Part shown: positions 7,925 through 16,116 of the stretch, piece after piece
Position numbering within the stretch: the first letter of the stretch is position 1
How the letters are laid out: the number at the start of each line of letters is the position of its first letter
DNA from: Natrialba hulunbeirensis JCM 10989
Lineage (GTDB): Archaea; Halobacteriota; Halobacteria; Halobacteriales; Natrialbaceae
NCBI RefSeq assembly: GCF_000337575.1
Contig: NZ_AOIM01000035.1
Span: 46,794 to 110,793, forward strand
Direction of reading: 5' to 3'
DNA length: 64,000 bases
Notes under the pieces: generated by a model
What the model was told of the DNA's origin: nothing
Databases searched by the model: none
What the model saw: only the letters and a program-made list of their open reading frames with translations
Translations under genes and position numbers: made by a program

Positions 7925-8800
7925 ATGGGACAGGGCACGGACGCGGAGTACGGGTTGGTCGATCTCGAGGAGGCCGAGACACCTGGCGACGAGTGGGAGG
8001 AAATCGACGTTTCGGACACCGAGGCCGACCGGATCGCCCGCAAGCGCGACCGCAAATTCGAGCAGTTCGAGGAGCGGATCAAAGACGCCGATCAGTTCAA
8101 AGTCGAGCAGTCGGTGTTCGACGACGCGACGCTGGCGGCGCTCTATAAGCTAGTCCAGGACGGCTACGTCGAGGCCTTCGGCGGCCCGCTCTCGACCGGT
8201 AAGGAGGCAAACGTCTACCATGCGCTCGGCGACGACCGCGATGTCGCCGTCAAAGTGTACCGGATCAACGCTTCGAACTTCCGGCACATGCGCGACTATC
8301 TCGAAGGCGACCCGCGCTTCGAGGGGCTGGGCGGCAAAAAGAAGGACGTCGTCCTCGCCTGGACGAAAAAGGAGTACGCGAACCTCATGCGGGCCGAGAA
8401 AGCGGGCGTTCGCGTTCCCGAACCGATCGCTACCGAGCGCAACGTCCTCCTCATGGAGTACATCGGCAACGAGGACGGCCGCGCAAAGCGCCTCGGCGAG
8501 GTCCACATCGAGAACCCCCAGACCGCCTACGAAGTCATGCGCGAGTACATGCGCCGCCTCTACGCGGCCGGCCTCATTCACGGAGATCTGAGCGAATACA
8601 ACGTCGTCTTCCACGAGGGCCAACTCGTCGTCATCGACCTCGGGCAGGCCGTCACCGTTCACCACCCGAACAGTCGCACCTTCTTAGAACGCGACTGTGA
8701 GAACGTCGCGAACTTCTTTTCCCGACAGGGGCTCGAGACCGATGCCGAGGAGCTACTCGAGTTCGTCACTGATCCGGAGCCGGATCCGTCCCGAGACTGA
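7925..8800 (+). CDS. rio1: RIO1-type serine/threonine protein kinase
   Basis: 291 aa. The RIO1 signature elements are all present: a modified P-loop in STGKEANVYHAL, catalytic loop LIHGDLSEYNVVF and metal-binding VVIDLGQAV. The N-terminal ~60 residues are acidic. RIO1 kinases act in small-subunit ribosome maturation in Archaea and eukaryotes. A TATA-like cctttaccc about 28 nt upstream supports a leaderless start. In many archaea it sits next to eIF1A and a KH (Dim2/Krr1-like) gene; here the KH gene is 4.2 kb downstream on the same strand. Confidence 0.95.
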   Translation: MGQGTDAEYGLVDLEEAETPGDEWEEIDVSDTEADRIARKRDRKFEQFEERIKDADQFKVEQSVFDDATLAALYKLVQDGYVEAFGGPLSTGKEANVYHALGDDRDVAVKVYRINASNFRHMRDYLEGDPRFEGLGGKKKDVVLAWTKKEYANLMRAEKAGVRVPEPIATERNVLLMEYIGNEDGRAKRLGEVHIENPQTAYEVMREYMRRLYAAGLIHGDLSEYNVVFHEGQLVVIDLGQAVTVHHPNSRTFLERDCENVANFFSRQGLETDAEELLEFVTDPEPDPSRD

Positions 8801-8878
8801 CCTGAGGGTAGCAGCTTCCTCAAAGAGACGTTTCACCTTCCTGAAGATACTTGTCTGGTCCCGTCGTGCGTGTTCGTA

Positions 8879-9787
8879 ATGTATCGACGCCGCCTGCTGG
8901 CTGCTGCCGGACTGTCCACTGCGGTGGTTGCTGGCTGTCTCACCAGCGACGGCACTGACGGTGATGGTGACGAGGCCGGCGACGGCGATGGTGAGGGCAA
9001 CGGCAATGGTGAGACTGACGGTTCCGGAGAGTCCCTCCCGGAACCACCCCAAAACGCGCCGAGTGGTGACTGTCCCGCGACCGACGCTGAGCCGCCAACG
9101 GAGCTCTCGCGTGAGACGGCCGAATCGTTCGTCGACACGTTTGAATCGGACTGGGTCGCTGCCTCGGCACCGGACAACGCGACACGCAGCGGGTCCGTCT
9201 CTATCGAGGCGGTGCGCGTCGCGGACGAGGCTGAGGGTGAGAGTGAAGATGAAGATGAAGATGAGGACGAAGACAAGGTCAACCGGGCACGAGTCGATGC
9301 ATCCGTCGGCTTCAGCGGCCGTGGCTGGGACGGGGAGATAGTGATTCGCCCGTTCGAAGACGAGTCTGCTGCGGACAGCGACAAAGACGACACCGAACCC
9401 GCGGACTCGTCCGACCTCGAACGCGTCTCCACGACAGCGGACCCAATCGCCACCTCTGAGCCGTTGCTCGACGCAATCGACCACGTTGCCGACACCGGGG
9501 AGTCCCGGTCGATCACGGACGCCGACTCACTCGAGGCGCTCACCGAGGCCGGCGAGTACCTCGATGATTTCCTGATCGAAACCGAACACGACGATAAGGT
9601 CCTCTACGCTGACAACGACGCGGCCGTCTGGGAGAGCCACGGCGAGTGGTTCGCCGGCTACTTCCTCACGGCCGACGCCGTCTACCGAACCGAACACGAC
9701 CCTGGCGAGTGGACCGACGACACCCGCTCCGATGAACCGCTCTCGGTTCCCGACGAGGACTGGCGGCGACTCGAGTGCTGGTCGTGA
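8879..9787 (+). CDS. Haloarchaeal lipoprotein, acidic
   Basis: 302 aa. The N-terminus MYRRRLLAAAGLSTAVVAGC has Arg residues, a hydrophobic core and a lipobox (VAGC), so the mature protein is probably lipid-anchored outside the cell. A Gly/Asp/Glu linker follows (residues ~20-50), then a domain starting about residue 70 (LSRETAESFVDTFESDWVAA). An internal run of Glu-Asp pairs lies at about 9238-9275. The ATG at 8879 is chosen over the in-frame GTG at 8870 because it places the signal at the very N-terminus. Conserved only in general style; no function assigned. Confidence 0.75.
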   Translation: MYRRRLLAAAGLSTAVVAGCLTSDGTDGDGDEAGDGDGEGNGNGETDGSGESLPEPPQNAPSGDCPATDAEPPTELSRETAESFVDTFESDWVAASAPDNATRSGSVSIEAVRVADEAEGESEDEDEDEDEDKVNRARVDASVGFSGRGWDGEIVIRPFEDESAADSDKDDTEPADSSDLERVSTTADPIATSEPLLDAIDHVADTGESRSITDADSLEALTEAGEYLDDFLIETEHDDKVLYADNDAAVWESHGEWFAGYFLTADAVYRTEHDPGEWTDDTRSDEPLSVPDEDWRRLECWS

Positions 9788-9820
9788 TCGGTGTCCTGGA
9801 TCGCTTGCTTTGTGCTCGTA

Positions 9821-9830
9821 CTTATACTCG
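9821..9830 (+). promoter_or_regulatory. TATA-like box for the trpS leader transcript
   Basis: The box cttatactcg would place the start of transcription near 9850. This gives a roughly 200-nt leader before the trpS ATG, unlike most genes in this window, which look leaderless. No better box is seen close to the trpS start. Confidence 0.4.
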
Positions 9831-9867
9831 TGTTCGTGACCGGAGAAACTGTTAGGTAACCCGGGCG

Positions 9868-9880
9868 ACTACTGGGTAGT
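9868..9880 (+). promoter_or_regulatory. Palindrome just before the leader ORF
   Basis: ACTAC (9868-9872), loop TGG, GTAGT (9876-9880): a perfect 5-bp inverted repeat ending one base before the leader ATG. It could be a small RNA hairpin affecting leader translation, or an operator half. No independent support. Confidence 0.3.
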
Positions 9881-9881
9881 A

Positions 9882-9965
9882 ATGGCAACCGCTCTCGAGT
9901 GGCGCTGGCGCTGGCAGCCGTCCTCGAGAGCGGACAGTGTCGTCCTCGCGGCCGGCGCGGCCTAA
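9882..9965 (+). CDS. Trp-rich leader peptide upstream of trpS (27 aa)
   Basis: ATG at 9882, TAA at 9963. The peptide begins MATALEWRWRWQPSSRADS and ends VVLAAGAA. Codons 7, 9 and 11 are the Trp codon TGG (9900, 9906, 9912). Trp is normally about 1% of residues, so three in five codons directly upstream of tryptophanyl-tRNA synthetase is unlikely to be chance. It ends 87 nt before the trpS ATG, with a hairpin and T-tract between them. The arrangement is that of bacterial trpL-type leaders, where ribosome stalling at Trp codons reports charged tRNA-Trp. Function is inferred from layout only. Confidence 0.55.
   Translation: MATALEWRWRWQPSSRADSVVLAAGAA
9889..9933 (+). promoter_or_regulatory. Stem-loop holding the Trp codons (candidate attenuator stem)
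   Basis: CCGCTCTCGAG (9889-9899) is perfectly complementary to CTCGAGAGCGG (9923-9933), an 11-bp stem. Its 23-nt loop (9900-9922) starts exactly at the first Trp codon and contains all three. A ribosome stalled on these codons would keep the stem open; one passing through would let it form. Confidence 0.5.
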
Positions 9966-10001
9966 CCCGCGGTCGCGGTGGCGGGTGCTCCCTCCGTTTT
10001 T
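9966..10001 (+). terminator. GC hairpin and T-tract before trpS (candidate attenuator terminator)
   Basis: CCCGC (9966-9970) pairs with GCGGG (9981-9985) around a GC-rich loop. A pyrimidine stretch and a run of five T (9997-10001) follow. The hairpin starts at the base after the leader stop codon. Archaeal termination depends mainly on U-tracts, so the T-run may matter more than the stem. A short GGCC/GGCC stem at 9950-9962 overlaps the leader end and could compete. Confidence 0.4.
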
Positions 10002-10052
10002 CGTTTCGTACAGATTGCTGACGAGCACTGCGAGACAGTCACGACACAATAC

Positions 10053-11366
10053 ATGCCAACACCAGCCGATCAGAGAGAGCAGACCGATAGCGAACCGACC
10101 GATACAACAGCCAGTACTGATAGCGAGCCAACTGACGCGACAACCAGCACCGACAGTGACCCACCCACCGACGCAGAACTGAACGCAGCGGCCGATCAGA
10201 ACGCACCTACTGACGACTTCAGGGTCACGCCCTACGCCGTCACCGGCGAGGTCGACTACGAGAAGCTACTCGAGCGCTTTGGTGCTGACCCGCTCACCGC
10301 CGACCAGATCGAGCGCTTCCCCGACCACCCGCTGCTGCGTCGGCGGACGTTCTACGCGGGCCGGGATCTCGAGGACTACCTCGACGCCGCCGAGGCCGGT
10401 GAACCGCACGCCGTCGTGACGGGGCGCGGTCCCTCGGGACCGATGCATCTCGGGCACGTCCTCCCGCTGTACCTCGCGAAACGCTTCCAGCAGGCGACGG
10501 GTGCGACCGTCTACATCCCGCTCTCGGACGACGAGAAGTACCTCGCGAAGGAGCAGTCGTTCGAATCGATCGGCGAGCACACTCGCGAGAACCTCCGTGA
10601 TGTCCTCGCGGTCGGCTTCGACCCCGAACGCACCCGGATCGTGGTCGACACCGCCGACGCAGACGTGGTCTACCCGATTGCCGTTCGACTCGCAAACCAC
10701 CTCACGCCGGCTACCGTCGAGGCTGTCTACGGCGAACAGGATACCGTCGGCCTGCAGTTCTACCCCGCCGTGCAGGCGGCCCACCTCCTGCTTCCGCAGC
10801 TCGTGGCGGGTCGACAGCCCACGATTGTCCCCATCGCCATCGATCAGGACCCGCACGTTCGCGTCTGTCGCGACGTGGCCGCGAAAGAGGCGTTGCCCGT
10901 CGACAAACCCGGTGCGCTGCTCGGGCGGTTCCTCCCGAGTCTGGCGGGGCCGGGGAAGATGAGTTCCTCCGGCGACGCGCCGTCGATCGAGTTGACGGCC
11001 GATCCCGACACCGTCGCCGAGACGATCCACACCCACGCCTACACCGGCGGCCGAGCCACGCTCGAGGAGCACCGCGAGCACGGCGGCGATCCGTCGGTCG
11101 ACGTCCCCTTCCAGTACCTGCGATTCTTCTTCGAGGAGAACGACGAGACACTCGAGTCCATCGCCGACGCGTACCGTGCAGGCGACCTGCTCAGCGGCGA
11201 GTTGAAGGAGCTCGCGATCGAGCGGATCACGGACTTCCTCACAGCCCATCAGCGCCGCCGTGACGCGCTGGGCGAGATTTCAGACGAACTCGAGTCCTAC
11301 CGGCTCACGGACGACGAACGTCGCCGGGCACTGGAACGGGCTGGCGTTCCGGGGGTACTCGAGTAG
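10053..11366 (+). CDS. trpS: Tryptophanyl-tRNA synthetase
   Basis: 437 aa class I synthetase that charges tRNA-Trp. A HIGH-like motif appears in GPSGPMHLGHVLPLYLAKRF and a KMSKS-like motif in GPGKMSSSGDAPS, with the class Ic Trp core (PIAIDQDPHVRVCRDVA) between. The N-terminus has a polar Thr/Asp-rich stretch before FRVTPYAVTGEVDY, common in halophilic versions. The frame is open upstream to a GTG at 9978, but that lies inside the hairpin region; ATG 10053 is preferred. It is preceded by the Trp-codon leader described at 9882, suggesting control by charged tRNA-Trp. Confidence 0.95.
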   Translation: MPTPADQREQTDSEPTDTTASTDSEPTDATTSTDSDPPTDAELNAAADQNAPTDDFRVTPYAVTGEVDYEKLLERFGADPLTADQIERFPDHPLLRRRTFYAGRDLEDYLDAAEAGEPHAVVTGRGPSGPMHLGHVLPLYLAKRFQQATGATVYIPLSDDEKYLAKEQSFESIGEHTRENLRDVLAVGFDPERTRIVVDTADADVVYPIAVRLANHLTPATVEAVYGEQDTVGLQFYPAVQAAHLLLPQLVAGRQPTIVPIAIDQDPHVRVCRDVAAKEALPVDKPGALLGRFLPSLAGPGKMSSSGDAPSIELTADPDTVAETIHTHAYTGGRATLEEHREHGGDPSVDVPFQYLRFFFEENDETLESIADAYRAGDLLSGELKELAIERITDFLTAHQRRRDALGEISDELESYRLTDDERRRALERAGVPGVLE

Positions 11367-11401
11367 CCCGCGGAGGGCCCGGTTCGGTCGTTACCAAGGT
11401 A

Positions 11402-11425
11402 GTAGTTGAACGATGTCACAACTAC
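11402..11425 (+). terminator. Inverted repeat after trpS
   Basis: GTAGTTG (11402-11408) and CAACTAC (11419-11425) form a perfect 7-bp stem with a 10-nt loop, 36 nt after the trpS stop. No T-tract follows, so termination is only one possibility. Confidence 0.3.
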
Positions 11426-11515
11426 GGTGGCGAAGATGAGTTCGGGAACAGTCGCCTGTGGTGGCTCTTGCTCCCACCCCGAACGGCTTAGTGGCTCGCG
11501 GGTCCCCCATTGGGT

Positions 11516-12019
11516 ATGAACATCGGAATCGTCTCCGACACCCACGACAACGTCGCGGCAACCGAACGAATCACCGACCTCCTCGAATCGGAGGGCGTCG
11601 AAATCGTCATCCACTGCGGCGACTTCGTCGCACCGCTGCTCCCGCCGTACTTCTCCGACTTCGAACTGCACGGGGTTCTCGGGAACAACGACGGCGACGT
11701 CGCCAATCTGCAGGCGGCCTTCGACTCGCTCGGCGGCGAAAGCGAACTCCACGGCCGGTTCGCCACACTCGAGTTCGACGGCCTCTCGTTTGCCGTCCTG
11801 CACGGGGAATCGATGGACGAAGTTCGGGCAATCGCCGACTCCGAGTCGTACGACTTCGTCTGCTACGGCCATCACCATACGCGTGAACTCTCGGAACACG
11901 GGCGCACGACGCTACTGAACCCCGGCGCACAGTTCCCGACGACCCCCGAGGACCACCAGACCATTGCACTCGTGGACACGCGAACGGAGTCGGTTCAGTT
12001 TCGGTCGGTACTCGAGTAA
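11516..12019 (+). CDS. YfcE/MJ0936-type metallophosphoesterase
   Basis: 167 aa. Metal-binding motifs of the calcineurin-like family are visible in order: MNIGIVSDTHDN (D-x-H), HCGDFV (GD), GVLGNNDGD (GNND), VLHGE (H) and YGHHHT (GHxH). Relatives are Mn2+/Ni2+-dependent phosphodiesterases acting on small phosphodiesters; the natural substrate is unclear. ATG 11516 is preferred to the TTG at 11510, with a TATA-like ggcttagtgg about 28 nt upstream. Cytoplasmic. Confidence 0.92.
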   Translation: MNIGIVSDTHDNVAATERITDLLESEGVEIVIHCGDFVAPLLPPYFSDFELHGVLGNNDGDVANLQAAFDSLGGESELHGRFATLEFDGLSFAVLHGESMDEVRAIADSESYDFVCYGHHHTRELSEHGRTTLLNPGAQFPTTPEDHQTIALVDTRTESVQFRSVLE

Positions 12020-12116
12020 CGTCCTGTGCGGAACCGGATGCCGCGGTGTGGGGAGCGGTTCCAAACGGCGGCGAGCGGACCAAGGCCTTAACCTCACGCA
12101 GCAAGTAGCCGGGTGT

Positions 12117-12701
12117 ATGCAGCACGTGAAGATTCCGCAGGACCGGATCGGAGTTCTCATCGGTGAGGGTGGCGAGACGATGCGTGAGATCGAGGCGGCG
12201 GCCGAAGTGCGATTGGATATCGACTCGGAGAACGGCTCGGTTGCTATCGAAACGGTTGGCGACCCCGTTCTCGGGTTGAAGGGTCCCGAAATCGTCCGTG
12301 CGATCGGACGTGGGTTCCCGCCGGAAGACGCCCTTCGGTTGCTCGATGACGACATGATGCTGTTCGACGTCGTTGACATCGACGCCGCTTCCCGGAACAA
12401 GAACGATATGAAGCGCCAGAAGGGCCGACTCATCGGCGAAGGTGGCCGGACCCGTGAACTCATGGAAGAGCTCTCGGGTGCGTCGGTCGTTATCTACGGA
12501 TCGACGCTGGGACTCATCGGGACGCCGCCGGAGGTCGAGGCCGCACGGACGGCTGCCGAGATGCTCCTCGATGGGGCTCCACACGGAACGGTCTACTCGT
12601 TCCTAGAAGAGAAGCACAACGAGATGAAACACCAGGGGCTGCAGTATCACCGGTTCCCTGGCTCCAGCTCTGACTCTGACTCTGGTTCGGAGTCGCCGTA
12701 G
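12117..12701 (+). CDS. KH-domain RNA-binding protein (Dim2/Krr1-like)
   Basis: 194 aa with two KH modules. The first GxxG loop is in RIGVLIGEGGETMREIE and the second in KGRLIGEGGRTRELMEELS. The spacer LKGPEIVRAIGRGFPPEDAL is characteristic of archaeal Dim2/Pno1/Krr1-like proteins, which act in small-subunit ribosome assembly together with RIO1 kinase. The C-terminus is a Ser/Asp tail. The start at 12117 is supported by a TATA-like ccttaa at 12085-12090, about 28 nt upstream. The 51-codon upstream extension overlaps the end of the phosphodiesterase gene and is rejected. Confidence 0.92.
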   Translation: MQHVKIPQDRIGVLIGEGGETMREIEAAAEVRLDIDSENGSVAIETVGDPVLGLKGPEIVRAIGRGFPPEDALRLLDDDMMLFDVVDIDAASRNKNDMKRQKGRLIGEGGRTRELMEELSGASVVIYGSTLGLIGTPPEVEAARTAAEMLLDGAPHGTVYSFLEEKHNEMKHQGLQYHRFPGSSSDSDSGSESP

Positions 12702-12999
12702 CGTCGGTGTCGTACGGTTCGCGCCGTATCTGCCGTGTCGAACCGTATCGCATCGATTGCGCCGTGTCGTCGTGCTCCGACCGCTGGCGACGTTGAGTAT
12801 CCAGTCCCTCCGATCTGTTTCAGGTTTGGCCGGGTTCGTTGGTCCTGTTCCGTCTCCTCTGTCTCCTTCTGGGTTTGCCGACTGGTCGTCATGCCGTTAC
12901 AGTCGGAACTCCTAATCGTTCATAAATAACTGCTGACCGGTTTCACTCGGTGCAACACTCCCCGTCGATTCAGCGCTGTAACGAGCGCGGACACCAAAG
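12702..12999. other. Intergenic stretch, no gene seen
   Basis: About 300 nt between the KH gene and the thermosome promoter. Both strands have short open frames of skewed composition only. No tRNA-like fold, no strong inverted repeat and no recognisable gene remnant were found. Confidence 0.5.
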
Positions 13000-13010
13000 C
13001 ATTTATATAG
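13000..13010 (+). promoter_or_regulatory. TATA box of the thermosome gene
   Basis: catttatatag, preceded by the purine-rich accaaag as a BRE-like element. It is the clearest core promoter in the window, as expected for a strongly expressed, heat-inducible chaperonin gene. Spacing to the ATG at 13037 is about 32 nt, giving a very short leader. Confidence 0.65.
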
Positions 13011-13036
13011 AATAACAATCAATCCTTCGGGTGACT

Positions 13037-14710
13037 ATGGCTCAACAGCAGATGGGCAACCAGCCCCTCATCGTTCTTTCGGAGGACAGCCAGCGAACCT
13101 CCGGGAAAGACGCGCAGTCGATGAACGTACAGGCCGGTAAGGCAGTCGCCGAGTCCGTTCGGACGACCCTCGGCCCGAAGGGGATGGACAAGATGCTCGT
13201 CGACTCCTCGGGCAACGTCATCGTTACGAACGACGGCGTCACACTCCTCTCGGAGATGGAGATCGATCACCCCGCGGCGGACATGATCGTCGAAGTCGCC
13301 GAAACCCAGGAGGACGAGGTCGGCGACGGCACCACGAGCGCCGTCGTCGTCTCCGGTGAACTCCTCAGCCAGGCCGAGGATCTCTTAGAGCAGGACATCC
13401 ACGCAACCACGCTCGCACAGGGATACCGCCAGGCCGCCGAGGAAGCCACGAACGCACTTGAGGAGATCGCGATCGAGGTCGACGAGGACGACGATGAAAT
13501 CCTCCACCAGATCGCCGCCACCGCGATGACCGGGAAGGGCGCAGAGAGCGCTCGCGACCTGCTCTCGGGACTCGTCGTCGACGCCGTTCAGGCCGTCGCT
13601 GACGAGGACACCATCGACACGGACAACATCAAGGTCGAGAAGGTCGTCGGCGGTTCGATCGAGAACTCCGAACTCGTCGAGGGCGTCATCGTCGACAAGG
13701 AGCGCGTCTCGGACAACATGCCGTACTTCGCCGAGGACGCCTCCGTCGCGATCGTCGACGGCGACCTCGAGATCAAGGAGACCGAGATCGACGCCGAGGT
13801 CAACGTCACCGATCCGGACCAGCTCGAGCAGTTCCTCGAACAGGAAGAACAGCAGCTCAAGGAGATGGCCGAGCAGGTCGCCGACGCCGGTGCTGACGTC
13901 GTCTTCGTCGACGGCGGTATCGACGACATGGCCCAGCACTACCTCGCACAGGAGGGCATCATCGCCGTCCGCCGCGTCAAATCCAGCGACCAGTCCCAGC
14001 TGGCCCGCGCGACCGGCGCAACGCCCGTCTCCTCGGTCGACGACCTCACAGAGGACGACCTCGGCTTCGCCGGCAGCGTCGCCCAGAAGGACATCGCAGG
14101 CGACCAGCGCATCTTCGTCGAGGACGTCGACGACGCGAAGGCCGTTACGATGATCCTCCGCGGCGGCACCGAGCACGTCATCGACGAAGTCGACCGCGCA
14201 ATCGAGGACTCCCTCGGCGTCGTTCGGACGACGCTCCAGGACGGCAAGGTGCTCGCCGGCGGCGGCGCACCGGAAGTCGAACTCTCACTCGCGCTGCGTG
14301 ACTACGCCGACTCCGTCGGTGGCCGCGAGCAGCTCGCTGTCGAAGCGTTCGCAGACGCACTCGAGGTCATCCCGCGCACGCTGGCAGAGAACGCGGGTCT
14401 CGACCCCATCGACTCCCTCGTCGAACTTCGCGCCGACCACGACGGCGGCAACGAGGCCGCTGGCCTCGACGCGTTCACCGGCGACACGATTGACATGGCC
14501 GAGGAAGGCGTCTACGAGCCGCTGCGCGTGAAGACGCAGGCGATCGAGTCCGCCACTGAGGCGGCCGTCATGCTGCTTCGCATCGACGACGTCATCGCAG
14601 CCGGCGACCTCGCGGTTGCCGACGACGACGACGGCGAAGACATGCCACCAGGCGGCGGTGGCATGGGCGGTATGGGCGGTATGGGTGGCGGCATGGGCGG
14701 CATGATGTAA
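13037..14710 (+). CDS. Thermosome subunit (group II chaperonin)
   Basis: 557 aa. Hallmarks are [14 protein letters not shown] near the ATP site, the [15 protein letters not shown] motif with catalytic Asp, [17 protein letters not shown] in the apical region, and [19 protein letters not shown] near the C-terminal equatorial domain. The tail is the Gly-Gly-Met repeat typical of haloarchaeal CCT proteins. It assembles into a double-ring ATP-driven folding machine in the cytoplasm. ATG at 13037 is used; an in-frame GTG two codons earlier is equally near the expected transcription start. Haloarchaea usually have two or three paralogues; no other is in this window. Confidence 0.97.
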   Translation: MAQQQMGNQPLIVLSEDSQRTSGKDAQSMNVQAGKAVAESVRTTLGPKGMDKMLVDSSGNVIVTNDGVTLLSEMEIDHPAADMIVEVAETQEDEVGDGTTSAVVVSGELLSQAEDLLEQDIHATTLAQGYRQAAEEATNALEEIAIEVDEDDDEILHQIAATAMTGKGAESARDLLSGLVVDAVQAVADEDTIDTDNIKVEKVVGGSIENSELVEGVIVDKERVSDNMPYFAEDASVAIVDGDLEIKETEIDAEVNVTDPDQLEQFLEQEEQQLKEMAEQVADAGADVVFVDGGIDDMAQHYLAQEGIIAVRRVKSSDQSQLARATGATPVSSVDDLTEDDLGFAGSVAQKDIAGDQRIFVEDVDDAKAVTMILRGGTEHVIDEVDRAIEDSLGVVRTTLQDGKVLAGGGAPEVELSLALRDYADSVGGREQLAVEAFADALEVIPRTLAENAGLDPIDSLVELRADHDGGNEAAGLDAFTGDTIDMAEEGVYEPLRVKTQAIESATEAAVMLLRIDDVIAAGDLAVADDDDGEDMPPGGGGMGGMGGMGGGMGGMM

Positions 14711-15024
14711 GCGCGGTTTGACCAAACCCAAACCCGCGTCCATGCGAACGGCGCTTTGCGCCGTGAGTAGGCGAGGTCGGGACGACCGAAGCGAGTAAGG
14801 ATCTCGTGAAAGCGAGCGGGAAGCGAACGACCCGCGAGCAAGCCCGACTCGCAGCTACCTACGTTTCACCCGACCAGTACTGTCAGCTCGGACCGCATCC
14901 GAGCACACTTGCGACGGCCCATTTTGCCGTTGGCACTCGATCTCACTGTAGTGACAACGATACCGCTGCCCGGTTCTCCTGGCCGGAGAATCACTTAAGG
15001 TCCCGCCACGCAATATTCGCCTCT
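14711..15024. other. Hairpin-rich intergenic stretch after the thermosome gene
   Basis: Begins with GGTTTG/CAAACC around a 2-nt spacer (14715-14728) and continues with ACGGCGC (14748-14754) TTT GCGCCGT (14758-14764). Then comes GCGAG-rich sequence (to about 14870) of the kind common between haloarchaeal genes. The first hairpins are plausible terminators. At 14991-14999 cacttaagg is the likely TATA box of the next gene. No gene seen. Confidence 0.5.
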
Positions 15025-16104
15025 ATGCAGACACTGCTTTTGGACAGCGACGACGTCGAGGCGAACGCCCAGATGGGTGCCATCATCGAGGCGGTCGAAC
15101 AGGCCTTCGGTGCGTTCGAGCGTGGCGATACACAGATGCCAGCCAAGTCCTACATCGACCTTCCACAGTACAACGGCGACTTCCGGTCGATGCCAGCGTA
15201 TCTCGAGGTTCGAGGAAGCGACGCGTCCTCGAGTGAGTCAGGATCACAGCGCGATGCTGACGCCGCCGATGACTGGGACGCGGCAGGCATCAAGTGGGTC
15301 AACGTCCACCCGAACAATCCTGCCGAGCACGACCTGCCGACCGTGCTGGGGACGATGATCTATTCCGATCCCGAAACCGCCTCCCCGCTCGCGATCATGG
15401 ACGGGACGACGCTGACGATGAAACGAACCGGTGCGGCAGCAGCCGTCGCAACGGACTACCTCGCTGTCGCGGATGCGACGAGTCTCGGTCTCGTCGGTGC
15501 TGGCGTCCAGTCGTACACGCAACTCGACGCAATCAGCGAGGTTCGCCCCATCGAGGAGGTCGTCGTCTCGGATCTCGACGACGCGCGCACCCAGCGGTTC
15601 ATCGACGCCTACGACGACGAGTTCGACGTCCGCGCCGGTTCCATCTCGGAGGCCGGCCACTGCGACGTGCTCTCGACCGTGACACCTGTCCGCAACCCCG
15701 TCGTCACACCCGACGATGTCGGTGAGCACACCCACATCAACGCCATCGGTGCCGACGCAGAGGGCAAGCACGAACTCGCTGACGACCTCCTGCAGGCGGC
15801 GACCATCGTCATCGACGACCACGAGCAGTGTACTCACTCGGGCGAGATCAACGTCCCGTACCACGAGGGAACGCTGACCGATGCGGACATCTACGGCGAA
15901 ATCGGCGAACTCGTCGTCGGCGCAAACGCAGGTCGGGCCGGTGGAGCAGGCGGGGACGATGAATCGGGCGTGACCGGTGTCTCCGTCTTCGATTCGACCG
16001 GGCTCGCAATTCAGGACGTCGCCGCTGCTCGCGTCGTCTACGAGAACGCCCGCGACCGCGATACCGGTACCCCGTTCGGGCTGATCGACACCGAGGTTCA
16101 GTAA
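15025..16104 (+). CDS. Ornithine cyclodeaminase / mu-crystallin family protein
   Basis: 359 aa. Family features are AKSYIDLPQYNGDFRSMPAY, KWVNVHPNNP, IMDGTTLTMKRTGAAAAVAT and the Rossmann stretch SLGLVGAGVQSYTQLDAI. Members include ornithine cyclodeaminase and archaeal alanine dehydrogenase, NAD-dependent enzymes of amino-acid metabolism; sequence alone does not separate them. A Ser/Asp-rich insertion at about residues 70-88 is a halophilic loop. ATG at 15025 is supported by the box at 14991, about 28 nt upstream; the longer frame from 14806 is not protein-like. Confidence 0.88.
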   Translation: MQTLLLDSDDVEANAQMGAIIEAVEQAFGAFERGDTQMPAKSYIDLPQYNGDFRSMPAYLEVRGSDASSSESGSQRDADAADDWDAAGIKWVNVHPNNPAEHDLPTVLGTMIYSDPETASPLAIMDGTTLTMKRTGAAAAVATDYLAVADATSLGLVGAGVQSYTQLDAISEVRPIEEVVVSDLDDARTQRFIDAYDDEFDVRAGSISEAGHCDVLSTVTPVRNPVVTPDDVGEHTHINAIGADAEGKHELADDLLQAATIVIDDHEQCTHSGEINVPYHEGTLTDADIYGEIGELVVGANAGRAGGAGGDDESGVTGVSVFDSTGLAIQDVAAARVVYENARDRDTGTPFGLIDTEVQ

Positions 16105-16116
16105 GCCTCATACCAG

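Noticed and set aside
12735..12929. Short ORF between the KH gene and the thermosome gene
   Set aside because: Cys/Arg/Trp-rich composition, no conserved pattern, no promoter.
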